Positions 12,312 to 27,180 of a DNA stretch of 64,000 nucleotides are shown here, piece by piece. This DNA is from Diplosphaera chodatii (Eukaryota > Chlorophyta > Trebouxiophyceae > Prasiolales > Stichococcaceae). A model generated the notes under the pieces. That model did not search any database, was not told the origin of the DNA, and saw only the letters and a list, made by a program, of their open reading frames with translations. Both the position numbers and the translations under genes were made by a program. Within the stretch, counting starts at the first letter, position 1, and every line of letters starts with the position of its first letter. The stretch covers positions 1,116,001 through 1,180,000 of the forward strand of contig JAALGY010000012.1 in NCBI GenBank assembly GCA_032358165.1. The letters are read 5' to 3'.

Positions 12312-15206
12312 TCAAGCATTGAGGCGGGCTAGCCAAGCGCGCATGAGGCGGTTGACCTCGTCTGGCCGATCTTGTTGCACGAAGTGTGAGCAGTCTTCCA
12401 GGACATGCAGCTCTAGATCCGACACATACTCGTCAGTGCCCTGCAGTCATGAACAGCCGGCGCATTGGCTGTGCCAGCTGCCGCCTCAACAGATGCAATG
12501 CGGATGCAAAACAGTCTCTTCAGGTGCATCAGAACATGGGCCAACTCAGACCTTCAGCAGAGGCAGACCCAACGCTACGTCTTTATCCGCATAGAGCATC
12601 AGTGTAGGAATGCTTATGCCTGCTTTCAGCGCAGCTTGCTCCCTGCATTGAAGCAGAAGCAGGCAAGCTTAGCAAACTAGGCCAGATGCACGAGCCAAAA
12701 TGGCAGGCCATCTGGAATGTCATCGTTCTTGCGCCATGCACCTTTGATAGAAGTTGCTGCCGGCGCCGCCGCGTGTCATGTTGTCCAGCAGATTGCGATA
12801 CAACCCCTGCATACGCAGCAATGTGCACGAATGTGCTGGGCATGATGCATGCAGGGTGCTCAGTCAGGGAAGCCTGATAACTGGATCAAAGGGCCCATAC
12901 AAAGCTGGCGTCGTGATGACACGTGACCTTTGCGCTGCAGCTCTTACCAGCGGGCCAGTCCAGGCGCCCTCTCCTGAGAATGCCTGTTTGTACCTGCACA
13001 GTACTCCAGCAGTATATGCGTAGTTGAGACGGTGCTGGATATCGAGAGCACTGCCTGCATGCAAAATGTCACTCGCAAGACAAGGCACATGCCACAAACA
13101 CCTGTCGATTTCCTCGGGGTCCAGCGCCCGCCGTTGCATGCCAGTGGCCGACTCACCCGCGGTGGCAAACAGATCATCGAAGATCTGCAATGCCAGCAGC
13201 ACGGGAGGCCTTGACATCTCTGCGCATCTACTGCTCACACGAACCAGGGCGAAGATCTCACGCAGGTGTGCACCGAACAAAGGGAAATCCACCTTGAGGT
13301 CATCTGCTGGCAGGAGCCGCTCTGGCAGCAGTGGCGCATAAAAGGCAGACATGTACCACGACTTGCGCATCTGCGATAGCAGCACGTTGGTGAGGTCCCG
13401 GTCAGCAGTGCGGAAAAATTCCCGCACACAGCTGCGGCATGTGACACGCTCCCATGCAGCAAGCCGCAAGCACAGGTGCCTGTGAGAAGCTCATGTTGTC
13501 GGTCCATCCCATCGGATGAGGGAGGCCAATGACGACAAGGCGGTCCACCAGCTCGGGGCGGGTTGCCGCCACCGCCCTGCACCTTGTCCAGCAGACACGC
13601 TCAGCAGCACCTTGGGCTGCATGCGGGTACCACTTGATGCAAGCCGGCACATGACAGCCAGCACACTGCATGCGCCCATAGGAGCCCCGCAGCCCACTTG
13701 GCCTGGTCCAGCGCCAGCACATGGCTGGCACAGCTCAGCATGCACATCATCTTCACAGGTGATGCAGTCACAGCGCACCAGCCAATCAGGCCTCCCCAGT
13801 CGTGCACCACAAGCGTCATCTTGTCGTGACCCAGCGCCTCCATGACGGCCACCACGTCCGCCACGACTTTCTCGATGGTGTATGCTGCTTGGTCCTGCAA
13901 CTCGGACACACGGCACCTAACCACACATGGAGCTGATGAGCAGCAGGGCAGCATGTGTGAAGGGCTGCTGCGCCTGTCAAATGTACTGCCAGTCGCACCT
14001 GGGGCTTGTCGGAGGCGCCATATCCCCGCATGTCAAATGCTGCCACATGGTAGTCCTCCTGAAACTCAGCCAGCTGGTGCCGCCAGGAATACCATATCTC
14101 AGGAAATCTGTGCGCCAAAAAGGGAGCACTGTCCTTTCGGCTACTGGCTACTGGGTGCATATGGCTGAACACCGTGTGACCATCAGCATATGTTGCCCTA
14201 CCCATGGATGAACAGCATGAGAGGCTTATCAGTGGCGCCATTGCTCACACAGTGCAACCTGTACACATGTTGGAGGTGAATTTCAACCACAGATGAACTT
14301 CCAACATGCAGAAGCACCGCGCTGCTCATGAATACAGCGATACCAGGCCGTAGCAAGACCCACTTCAAGCCGTTGACGTCCAACGTCTGGTGCTGCAGAC
14401 CGGGCGGGTCTGAAGCTGTGAAGTTTGAGCGGTCCTCCCGTCTGAAAAAGCTTTTCGAACTGCAACACACATAATATCGATCAGTGATCCGGTTACTACA
14501 AGCATACTAGAACGCATGAGGCTGCAGCATGTAAGTGCAAGAGCCATTGACCGTGCACCCGACAGTGGCGGCCACAAGCAACAGTAGCGCCTGAGCTACC
14601 CAGACAAACACTAGGGACCCGACCACCAACAGCAGCCACTTCAGGTGGCCAACAACGACGTCCCCAGGGGATCGCTGCGGTGCTGCAGATTTGATAGTCA
14701 GACTGAGTCGATGTCAGATAGCATTCTGCAGAAGCGCAACTCCCCATGCAAGGACTGGCGAGTGTACCCAGCAAGCATTGAGGGTGACTGGAAGCTCTGC
14801 ATGACACACAGACGGCGTTCGTACCTTCATCCAAGGCAGCTGTGCTATTGCGTGATGCTGCTGCTGGTGAGACAGGGCCCCTGAATGCGCTGATGTGCTG
14901 CTGCAGAGGCTGCCTGCGTGCTGCTGATGACGTTGCAGGCGGCCCGACGAAGCCACCTCCGTTATCATGCAAGGCGTGCGCACAAGCCGCGGTGCTGTGC
15001 GCGCGCAGTGCTGAGCGCAGGGCACGGTGCCTGGGTGCGCATGTGCATCTGATCAATGGTGGTGCACAGGCATGGTGGGTGCCGGGGCACCGCTGGCTGG
15101 GCAACATCAGCTGAAGCATCTCAGCACGTGTGCCAACCAGCTGAGAAAAGCTTGACATCAAATGCAGCGGTGCACCCGACACTGTGAATTTTGTGCATGG
15201 TGTCAT
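12312..15206 (-). CDS. Epoxide hydrolase (alpha/beta hydrolase fold), N-terminally membrane-anchored
   Basis: Converts epoxides to diols, probably lipid or xenobiotic epoxides. N-terminal exons with matching phases: 14825-15206 (ATG at 15206), 14508-14682, 14364-14459, 14202-14258, 13999-14107, 13779-13894; the last exon ends with TGA at 12312-12314. The first about 130 residues are rich in Ala, Arg and Ser, and are followed by a single transmembrane segment (LLLVVGSLVFVWVAQALLLL). The hydrolase domain then shows LDVNGLKLHCVSNG, oxyanion HGFPEIWYSW, FDMRGYGASDKPQ, nucleophile elbow VVHDWGG, acid residue in LMLYADKDVAL, and catalytic His in LEDCSHFVQQDRP. This order matches the EPHX3/EPHX4-like group, in which the catalytic domain follows an N-terminal anchor. 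One internal junction near 13.45 kb is not resolved. The long leader could instead be a plastid signal. Confidence 0.88.
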
Positions 15207-15648
15207 GTACGAGCCCCGTGCTGATCAGTGGTAGGGCTTTCAAGTGATCGGATGGTTGTATCTGCGAAACCCTATGGTCGCGTTGCTGCAGGGTCGTGTC
15301 ATGTTGGCCTGCTGGCAGGATCTGCCGTGCCGATGTGTTCTGCTGCCATGCATCTGACAGCGCGGCGCAGCATGCAAGCTCCCGCTGTGCGGTTAGCTTG
15401 CAGCTGTGCCCCGTGCTCGGGCCAGCAGAGTCGTCTTTGGGTTAGCCCTTCTTTCACGGAACGTCCTCTGAACAACAGAATAGATGTCCAAGCATGATGT
15501 AGCTCGCTGCTACCTGGATACCATACATACACACTGGAACGTGGCAAGAAAGCGCTGAAACCGTCGGGAACCAGACATTGGCTACCAAGCGATGTGCTGA
15601 AAGCCCCATGTGGCCAGAAACTGCAAAGCTCTCCGATATTCCTTCACA

Positions 15649-16855
15649 TCATTGCCTCAGCGGCAGCGGTGGCTGCCGCCCAGCAAACATGCGCCACAGC
15701 GGTTGCTGCAATAACCCCAATGCCAGGTCCGCTACAGGCCTGTGCCAGCACAGAGCTTCCATCAACATCATGACTGGTGCGGTGCCTCAACATCTCACTC
15801 AAGATCGCTCTATGAACATGTGCATGACCAATGTGGTGACCTGTGTGGGTGGTGGCGCAGAGCCTGCACGACGTCTGCCATCCGCGTTTGTCTGAACACG
15901 TCCTCGTCCACTTGTCTATACGACAGGCTGCAAGCAGAAACTGTGCTGCATTCAGTCATGCACCAAGACCAGCTCTCATAGCTGATCAACAACTGCATGC
16001 GCTCGACATGTGTCGCAGCAACTTCAGATGCATGACCTGCACAGCAGCATGTGAAGCGCTGCGTCTGTGTGGGCCGACCTGCAGGCGCAGCAGATATGCC
16101 TCATCGGCGCATGCATGAAGCTTGACTATGGCATCGATGTGGATCATTGCATGCCGCACATAGGGGGATGGCGAGCGTCCATGCTGTCAGCACAGCGGGT
16201 CTGAGACCAGTGATGAGAACGCTTGGAGCCAGCAAATGGGGCACCTCCTGTCTTCCTTCAGCAGGATGAGTCCCATCAGCAGGCTGCCGCGGTGCAGCAG
16301 TGCCTCGTCAACTCCCAGCTTGTTAGAGATGACTGGCGGCTGATCCGGCACCGCACGAAGCACTGTAGAGCTAGATGGGACAGGCTCCACGCCTCCAGGC
16401 TGCAATGCCTCATCCTGGGCGATTCCGGCATCTGCCATGCATGCACCCGAGAATCCTAGGCTGACGACTGTCGGTGATACGCTGTGAGCCAGCTGCTGGT
16501 CTCTGGGTCACAAAGGTTCAGACGGTCTCTAGCTAAAACAGACGAAACCCTTCGACTGTGAACTAGGGCGCCACACCATTCCGAGCTTCAGCCCCAGCCT
16601 GCCTCTTGATCACCTGTTCTATCCAGCGCAGCTCTTGCCGGCGAGGCGCAAGTACCTTCTGTATGACGCAGCACCGATGTGGCACGGGTAGTGCGCAAAT
16701 GCGGGTGTCTGGATCGTCTGCACCTGATGCCGTGCTTATGAGATCTTGCATGTGATCGGCCCTCACTGGTGAAAGGGGCACGCTGCGTCCGCCATCTGAT
16801 CAATGGCGAGACCAGATCGAAAGGCAGGCAGGCGCTCAGTCTGTATGGTTTCCAT
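15649..16855 (-). CDS. Unrecognised multi-exon gene
   Basis: I do not recognise this protein. Several minus-strand segments have coding character and are bounded by plausible splice sites. One is a helical, basic piece (RRQELRWIEQVIKRQAGAEA, about 16.57-16.67 kb). This can splice in phase (donor G|GTGTGG, acceptor GGCAG) to a piece with ISNKLGVDEALLHRGSLLMG (about 16.23-16.43 kb). Next come AIVKLHACADEAYLLRLQ (about 16.09-16.14 kb) and RQVDEDVFRQTRMADVVQAL (about 15.85-15.93 kb), and perhaps a short terminal exon near 15.65-15.7 kb. A possible first exon begins at ATG 16855 (METIQTERLPAF) with donor GTGAGG, but its phase does not match the next exon. The gene lies between the epoxide hydrolase and the anticodon-binding-like gene, all on the same strand. 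Exon boundaries, start and stop are tentative. Confidence 0.4.
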
Positions 16856-16957
16856 GGCAGCAAGAGGCCACAGGTGCTGCCGCCAGAGCCGACCACCCCT
16901 CAGTGGGCCATCACAAGGAGTTTCAGTTCAATGGACTAGCATGATCAGTCTAAGCCG

Positions 16958-19030
16958 CTATCCTGAGAACTTGACGAGCTTTGCCGCTGCCTTTCTGCCG
17001 GATGCCACTGGCTGCGGGAAGGGGGCCTGCTGCAAAGGCGCTGCTGTTCGCTGCTTCTTTGCCTTGGCTGTCGGCTGCGGCTCTGGCTCCTGCACAGGCA
17101 GGCTGCACCAATTGACGGGCCGCAGTAACGCAGGCAACAACACTGTACAGCACGAGCCGTAACCGCCAGCCAGAAGCCGCAGCAACCCATATGACCCCAA
17201 GGTTATCACTCCGCACACGCACCGGCGCCTGGAAGTCGTCATCGAGGTCGTCACCCCCGAACACCGTGTGCTTGCCCGCAGGGCCGGCAGCCCGACCCTT
17301 GCTGCCTGACAGCCGGCCAATGTTGAGTTGGAGTCCATTGCTACTGCCTCCGCCTCCGCCGCCTGCCCTGGACCCTCCCGATGCTGCTGCTGTCCTGCTG
17401 TGCTGCTGCAGCACAGCCGCATCAGCAGCCGGATCACCCGCTGGGAGCTTCAACTGCTTCCGCACTGCATTCAGCAGCTCTTGACCGACCTGCAATGATA
17501 ACAAACCTCCCACTCCAAGGCTGGTATACAGGATTTGTTGGTCAAGGGGGCCAGAAGCTTCGGTGTCAGCTTCAGCAGGAGAGATGCTGGATAGCGTGCA
17601 TGCTGGCTCAAACCCAGTGTTTGTACTGCTCCAAAAGCGCACCTGCATCGCCACCTTGGTGGCGACCTCGCCAGGCTTGGACGACACGCTGAAGATGCAG
17701 CCGCCCTCCTGAGCCTCCTTTGGACCCACCTCCAGGCGCACCTTTACCCCCTGCATCTCCCTGCAGACACGCATGCAATTATCAGATCTGCATGTATGGG
17801 CTGCGACGGACAACATGAGGGGGCAGGAAGCTCGAAAGAATGCGAACCAGTAGCGGTACTTCTGGCCTGGCGACATTGGAGTGGTCGAGTCCACACCCAC
17901 ATCAATGTCACTGTCTGCACAGCAGTCGAACACATTGTGAGCAATGCACTGTACGCATGAGTCCTTGGCATTTTCCAAGCTCTCAAAAGCTCTCTGCGCT
18001 CTCCGAGAGCTTGCAGGTGGAGCCATGAGTTCCGCAGCAGCACCTGTCAGTATCTTCCCAATGGCGTCAGCAGCCTGCAGAACTTCCTTCATCTCATGCT
18101 CACGCTTGAGCCAGAAGATCTGCACACAAACACATGATCGGGCTGGGTTACGACAGGCTACTGATTCATATCATCACATGATATGATGTTGTCCATCATT
18201 GAAAGCATTGATCCTTTGATCTGAGCCTCACCGGCACAATGATGACAGCCACTGGGTGGTCCGGCCTGTCGCCAGTCTCCCACGGCGCCTCTCTGCTGCC
18301 TCTGCCTTTGGCACCTTGCCCGCTGCTGCCAGCCTGCCCGCTGCCGTTGACCTGTTTGCTGCCTGCTGCGCCATGTGGCTGTCTGGTGGGCTGCGCCCCA
18401 TTCGCAGCCTGTGCCTTCAGTGGCTTCTGCCGTTTATACGGCCGCCCTGCTGTCTGGAGCCGCCTTGCTAGCTCCTGCAGGCGGCCGTGTCCATGTGTTC
18501 AGGCAGGCCTGAGAAATGACTGGATCGTTGCACGGTGACTCCATTGAGCGTGCAGCAGGCACATCACCGGACACCGTACCTGCCGCTCCCGCTGGTAGGC
18601 TCGGCGTGCAACCTCCTCTGGGCTGGCGTCAGCTGCCGGGATGTCATCCTGCTTCCTTTTCCTGCGGCCAACGGCAGTGGCCATCAGTCTTGCCGATGTC
18701 CATGCGGTGATAACCATGTATGCATACCACGAAGGTTCAAAGCCGCGAGTTGTGATGGTTTGTCCGGACGCGGCGGCAGGGTGCAAACCTTCTGCGCTTC
18801 TTGTGTGCGGCAGGCGCCTCCTCAGCTGCGCCCTCCGATGTGGGGGATACAGCAGCCGCATCTAGGTGTTTGTGCGGTTCAGATTGGACTGCCTGCTTGT
18901 CATGTTTCGACGCACGTTGCTGGTCTGGAGCTGCAATATCCGCTGCGGCCGCCGCAGCACCGCCGGCTGTCTTTGCCTTGCGCTTCTTCTGTTTGGCCTC
19001 AGGCACTGCTGCCATCCTCACAGCACCCAT
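16958..19030 (-). CDS. Protein with class IIa aminoacyl-tRNA synthetase anticodon-binding-like domain
   Basis: Function unknown; probably nuclear or nucleolar because of its basic composition. Starting from ATG 19030, the N terminus is Lys/Arg/Ala-rich (QKKRKAKT) and followed by MATAVGRRKRKQDDI and a helical EEVARRAYQRERQ segment. Then come VAVIIVP and IFWLKREHEMKEVLQAADAI. Removing an intron (donor ACAG|GTGCTG, acceptor TGTGCAG) gives DSDIDVGVDSTTPMSPGQKY followed by RYWEMQGVKVRLEVGPKEAQ. This beta-alpha pattern, especially 'PGQKYxYWExxGVxxRLEVGPK', resembles the anticodon-binding domain of prolyl-tRNA synthetases. The remaining tail is Gly/Ala/Gln-rich, with an acidic FGGDDLDDDFQAP stretch and a basic C-terminal exon (16958 to about 17087, stop TAG). 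No synthetase catalytic core is present nearby, so this is a stand-alone domain. Similar uncharacterised plant proteins exist, to my recollection. Confidence 0.6.
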
Positions 19031-19504
19031 GCGCCAGAGAGCGGTCACGGCTTGGACTCAATGGGTAAAGCGCGTGTACACACTGAATGCGAGTTTGCAA
19101 TGCGCCGCAAGCATCTATGCGCTTCCAATGTGCGCCGCTGCAAAACAGGTGGCCAAAAGATTTAGTGCAGAAATAAGTGATGTCGATGGATTGTGTGAAC
19201 AGCGGTGACTAAGGTCAAGAGGCAAGTGGAGCTGGAGTGTTGATGCGGAAGTGATTGCATGCACCAACATGCTTCCTGAATGCTGCCCACAACAGCTCGG
19301 CACGTGTCGGCAGACAGAGAAAGTCTCGGTTGCATCTACATTTTGCCATCAAAGGTCATCATTTCGCATTCGCACGGTTCCTGCGCTGAGCCGCTGACCG
19401 TTTGCTAGGTTGGAGCTGTGTGCGGCGCTGAGTCAGTCAGCGGAGTGAACATTGTGGGCAAATCACCGTCGCCAGGATAATTTGCAGCAGCCAGCAGTCA
19501 GTCC
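19031..19504. promoter_or_regulatory. Divergent promoter region between the anticodon-binding-like gene and PEX4
   Basis: 474 bp between two start codons on opposite strands. It is expected to hold both promoters. I see no TATA box or operator I can defend. Confidence 0.4.
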
Positions 19505-20404
19505 ATGAGCGGACGTACCAGACTGTTTAGGGTGAATCACGCTGCTGATGATGCATGCTGCCTCCGCCAAGGTCACCAATGTTGCATAGCAGCGACGTTC
19601 CACAGCCATGCGGGCATGCATAGTCCTTGTTGTATGTAATTCACTTCAGCGTCTACTGACAGGAGTACAAGGAGGCAGCCAAGGCAGAGGCGGAGACAGG
19701 AATACAGCTCATTCCTGATGAGAGCAACATCTATGTTTGGAGGGCCATCATCCAGGTCTGGCGCAAATTGCATAGCGTACAGTAGGAGTGCTGGAATCTA
19801 GCATGGAGAGCATGCTAGACATGGCGTTGCTCACTCGGTGCATGCCTTCAGGGACCAAACGACACGCCATTTGCGGGCGGGCGGTTCGAGCTGGCAATTT
19901 GCGTCCCGGAGCAATACCCTCTTGTGCCGCCCACAGTGTCCTTCCGCACCAAGATCTTCCACCCTAATGTGCACTTCAAGGTGCGACGCATGTTGCCAGC
20001 AGCTGCAAGCGGATTTGGTACAAGTGTGTAAGGCTAGCGCAGCCAGGCTGTTTTGTGAGCTCAGGCCCAGTCTGTCACAATAGTTTTGTCTACGATGTGC
20101 AGACTGGCGAGATTTGCTTGGATATCTTGAAGAATGCCTGGAGTCCAGCATGGACTCTGCAGTCAGTGTGTCAGGCGAGTTCGGTGCTGTGGATATCTGT
20201 TCAGCTGGAAATGCGATGCACTGCATGCTAGCTGCTTTGTGGAACGTGTGCATGTTTGGGCCCTGTTTGATCTTGTGTTGTGGTGTGTAGGCAGTCATTG
20301 CATTGATGCATGACCCAGCAGCAGACAGCCCGCTGAATTGCGATGCGGGCAACTTGCTGCGAGCAGGGGATATCGTTGGATACAACTCCCTTGCTCGAAT
20401 GTGA
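19505..20404 (+). CDS. PEX4: Peroxisomal ubiquitin-conjugating enzyme E2 PEX4
   Basis: PEX4 is the E2 enzyme, anchored at the peroxisome by PEX22, that monoubiquitinates PEX5 for receptor recycling. The complete 144-residue model joins 19505-19531, 19663-19755, 19852-19980, 20103-20174 and 20291-20404, with all phases matching. The N terminus MSGRTRLFREYKEAAKAEAE aligns with plant PEX4. Core motifs are GPNDTPFAGGRFELAI, KIFHPNVHFKTGEICLDILK (catalytic Cys in EICLD) and NAWSPAWTLQSVCQ. The C-terminal SPLNCDAGNLLRAGD is diagnostic of PEX4 rather than other E2s. Intron 4 appears to use a GC donor (CAG|GCGAGT); choosing an upstream GT would delete the conserved VCQ. The protein ends about 13 residues before the Arabidopsis one and has no extra tail. 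The 3' end faces THI4 about 420 bp away. Confidence 0.95.
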
Positions 20405-20822
20405 GCTGCCATTCAGTCACAAACATGGCCTGTTCAGGGTTACTGGTTACATGTCACTATCATTCTTCACCTTGCATCTGTAATTACACACCTTGCGTGT
20501 GTGGACCTGCAGGTACACAATTGACATGGCCTGCTGAGTCACAATGGCAGCTGCGACCATTGCTGTATTGTAGTAGACGCCATGATTGCCAAAGGCTTTG
20601 CAGCGGTGTTGACTCTGGAACCACGGCTAGAAGTTTCGATTGCTATGTGCATCTTGCTTGCTGGCGTATTACAACAGCACACAATCATCTTTACAGTTTT
20701 AGCCGCTCTCAGCTCGTGAAACTTCGATGAGTGCTTCACACAAACTATCCCCAAACTGATGTACAAGGCATCATCGATACCACCTTCCATTCATGCAAGC
20801 TGGCACACGATACAGATGCCAC

Positions 20823-23748
<2,926 letters not shown>

Positions 23749-26700
23749 ATGCGGCGCCACTGGGTTCTGGTGCTTGTGTCTGCCATGGTGAGGCTGACCT
23801 GCCGAGTTGGTCTTGATGACCTTCGGGATGTTGTTGCATTGCAACAAGCATGTGAAACCTCTGTCACCGCAGGTCGTCCTGGCGATTCAGGATACAGCGG
23901 CAGCAGAGGCACAGGGCACTGGCAGCAGCAGCGGCGCCACATCTGGCACTCAGCAGCAACGCTCTGCTGCGGTCCAGCAGCAAGCTGGTTCCGCGCAGGA
24001 GGCAGCAGCTGCAGTCAACGGCGCGATTGGCAGCGTCGCAGCAGCTGGAGGCGCCGCAGGTTCGACTGTCAGCAATGGGTCGGGCAGCGGCAGCGGCGGA
24101 GCAGGCACAGCGGGCAAGCTGCCCATGCAGGACTGCAGCAACGACGCCAGCGGGCTGCCGCTGGCGAGCCTCAAGGTGGAGGCCGCCTGGGAAAGCCACG
24201 GGCTGCGGGAGGGCAGCGACATCACCCTCGTCACCCAGATGAGTCCCAGGAGGTGTGCGATCAACCCGACAAGTCTCCTGCGCAGCGGCCAGGTATGCAT
24301 TACACGCGTTTCAAGCAGTGCATCCAGCAGGTATAACCCTGCGGTGTCCTTCATCATCGCGCTTGTCCATGGGTTCAGGGCAAGGGCGATGACGGAGCTG
24401 TGCTACCAGTGGGGCGGCGTGGTGTCTGTCGCGACGTATGTGCCGCTGCTGAACGGCACGCTGGTGGCGGAGGAGGGCGCGCCCACCGATTGGGCGGTGC
24501 CGGATGTGATCCGCCACCTGTCAGCGTTCCACAAGCAGATGGAGACGGAAGGCGCGTAGCAGGAACGAGCTGATGTTGGCAGTCGCGCGGGTCAGCCGCC
24601 GCCGGCTGTCCCTGCTCTGAGTTTGGCGCAGCCCATGTCTGTCGCGTCCAAGGCACAGCCTCACACACTGGGGCCTGGAGTGCGCATTCTGCAGTTACAA
24701 GAACTGAGGCATCCCTCGACTGTCACACACTGCAGGTCCGTGCAAGATGGACATGGTGCTGTACAGCGAGGAGGTGGACAGCGCCACCATGGCGGCCTTC
24801 TACCCCGTCAACGCGCTGCGCAACCGGGCGCTCGCGCAGGCCAAGACCGAGGTGCGACCGCACAGTCACGATGGAATGGTTGCATGCAGCATCTTGTCAG
24901 CACACCATCAGGCCGACTCCTCCAGCAGGCAACGACAACAACATGCGACTGCGTTCGTGCAGCTTGTGATGCTGGATGACGTGGACTTCATCGTCAGCGG
25001 CGGCCTGTCGGACCCGGAGCACTACCCCGCCATCCTGCGGCTGTGCCGCGCCGGCAAGGCGGTCGTGCTGCCAGCCCTGGAGCCAGCGGACGCGCTGGGC
25101 ATCAAGGAGGGCACGAAGGTGGCGCTGCGGGCCGTGCAGGGTGCGCATCGCAGTCGGACACGCTGGATACGGTCTACGGTTTAGTGATTACACCAATGAT
25201 GATTGCACCAAATGTTAATACTGCTGTGATGCCTGCTCTGACCTTGCCCCCTCCTCTGTGGGCTCAATGCATAGGTTCAGCTCTGTTCAGTGGGATGACC
25301 CCTTCAGTGGGATGACCCCAACGACTTGGGGCCAGTGTTGCAGAGGGCAAGCCGCGGGCGGCTGCGCAGTACAGGAAGAAGCGGCTCAAGTCCTTCCATG
25401 TTGAGCGGTGGGACCTGGCGCACCGGGCGACAGACTACAACAAGTGGACCACCGCCAAGGACTTCTACGACATCGAATACGAGCATGTGAGCCACTCAAG
25501 CGGCTTGCTGCACTGGCAACGGCCTTGTTCATGCGGGTGTAGTACTTGTACATCCCCCTCGATGTATGTGAGTGGCCAGTGTGCTGACTGTGCCAATGTG
25601 CATCGTATTGCAGCCAGGAACCTGACAGTCGCTGCACAGACATCGTTGCAGACGCTGCAGTGCATGGGGCACGGTGAAAAAGTTTGACAAGTGCAGCAGC
25701 ATGCGAAGCCGCTACTTAGCGTGCATCATCCTGCAGGACTTCGAGCCATACATCGTGGCGCAGCGAGAGAAGTTGCCGGCTTATGATGAGCGGCTGCGGA
25801 GCTACTTTGAGAACAAGGCGGTGCACATCCGACACCTGGCCACCATGGGGTAGGCTCGCTATTGCTGGGTCCTCACCCTCTCATCGACATCTGGAGTGGG
25901 CAGGTCGGCAAGGGAGGCAGTGGCTTTCGAGGGCATCAGGAGTGTTCAAGGTTCATGCTCTTGCACATGCAGGATGAAGTTCGTGGTGCACCCGACCGAG
26001 TTCGTTGTGCACCTGCCTCACAAGGAGTCAGCTGCCCGGCTGATGATCATCGACCCAGCCAACCTTGCGCTTCGTGACAAGGTAGGCGCCTGCATTTGCC
26101 AGATCTGAGAGGCACCACAGTACACTGAGCATGTGCTGAGCTGGACAGCAGCCCTGACACACTAGATGTTTGCCTAGTCCCCATGTATCGTAATCATGGC
26201 ATTGCTGCATTGTGTTGCCTTGTAACTGCAAGACTGACAGCCGAATTGCTTGCAGGTCCAGGGCCTTGGCCACCGCATGCGGGAATGGATAGACGCCGGC
26301 GCCTACACACCAGTGACCACCGACAACTGCACCCCCGAGCAGCTGCAGGCAGCGGCGCAGCGCTACAAGAGGCGCGCAGCCACCGAGGCAGCGGCGGCAG
26401 GGGCGGCGCAGCAGCAGGAAGCATCTGCAAAGGTGCATGCTGCAGGGGACACAGCTGGGCCTGGGGCAGCTGCTGGATCGCAGCCAGGCGGTGGCGCACA
26501 GCAGCAGCAGGGCAGCGGCGGCGGCAAAGCAGCAGTGAAGCAGCCTGAGGAGGCCCATCGTCAAGGTGCCACCAGCAGTGGCCAGCAACAAGATGCAGTG
26601 ACGACAGCGGACAGTGCAGCAGCCGATGGGGAGATGAGGCTGCCACGGCGTGGTGCTGGCAGTGATCCCCTGCAGCCTTCAGACACGGCTGCGAGTGGCG

Positions 26701-26849
26701 ACTCTGATGGTGCGGCTGTTGTAGCATCTGTAGAGTCCTTAAACGGGAGCAGCAATGGGCATAATGGAGGCAGAGGTAGCGGCAGTGATGGTTCGCAGTC
26801 AAGACAAGGGGAGGGTGCAGGAGCTGCCATCCAGCAGGCGCTCGCTTAA
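23749..26849 (+). CDS. LARGE-like glycosyltransferase family 49 protein, type II membrane
   Basis: GT49 enzymes (LARGE, B4GAT1) transfer sugars to glycans in the Golgi. The 614-residue model joins 23749-23787, 23873-24252, 24379-24551, 24736-24851, 24963-25140, 25344-25486, 25737-25849, 25973-26081 and 26256-26849. The short first exon encodes MRRHWVLVLVSAM, a likely signal anchor. A low-complexity Ala/Gly/Ser/Gln stem follows, then the catalytic domain: SDITLVTQMS, GGVVSVATYVPLL, VLYSEEVD, FYPVNALRNRALAQ, MLDDVDFIVSG (the metal-binding DxD-type site), DFEPYIVAQREKLPAYDERL, and KFVVHPTEFVVHLPHK. These match the GT49 order. Intron 3 needs a GC donor (GAAG|GCGCGT) to keep phase. The C-terminal about 150 residues are Ala/Gln/Ser/Gly-rich and not part of the family fold. 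The acceptor sugar is unknown. Confidence 0.88.
25286..25319 (+). repeat. Direct tandem duplication of a 17-bp unit in a GT49 intron
   Basis: Two perfect head-to-tail copies of TTCAGTGGGATGACCCC (25286-25302 and 25303-25319) lie just before the acceptor of the intron that ends at 25343. This looks like a recent slippage or repair duplication. Confidence 0.85.
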
Positions 26850-27180
26850 CAAGCTTGGTGGGCATTGTATATATACTGAGGTTTGTTGAAACACTGCTGC
26901 ACAATAATCTTTGTGAGAGCACCAGCGTTTGCAATGGTGCCACTGAATGCATCTGCAGAAACTGCGCAACGAATCTCGCATCTGTTTTGGACATGCTGCT
27001 GCCCACAACGACTTCAGCCTCTAGCATCAAGAACCACGCCTGCCCACAATTTACGCCGACAAAACACTGCCATCATCATGAAGTGAACCCTGCTTACATC
27101 ACTCCAGCAACTCACCACTACGGTACGTGCCCGATCACTCAGCTGAATGCCACCCAGAACTGGTCAGGTCGTGGATCCTG

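Noticed and set aside
18725..18760. tRNA-like B-box (AGGTTCAAAGCC) near 18.73 kb
   Set aside because: No matching A-box, acceptor stem or anticodon arm at the right spacing.
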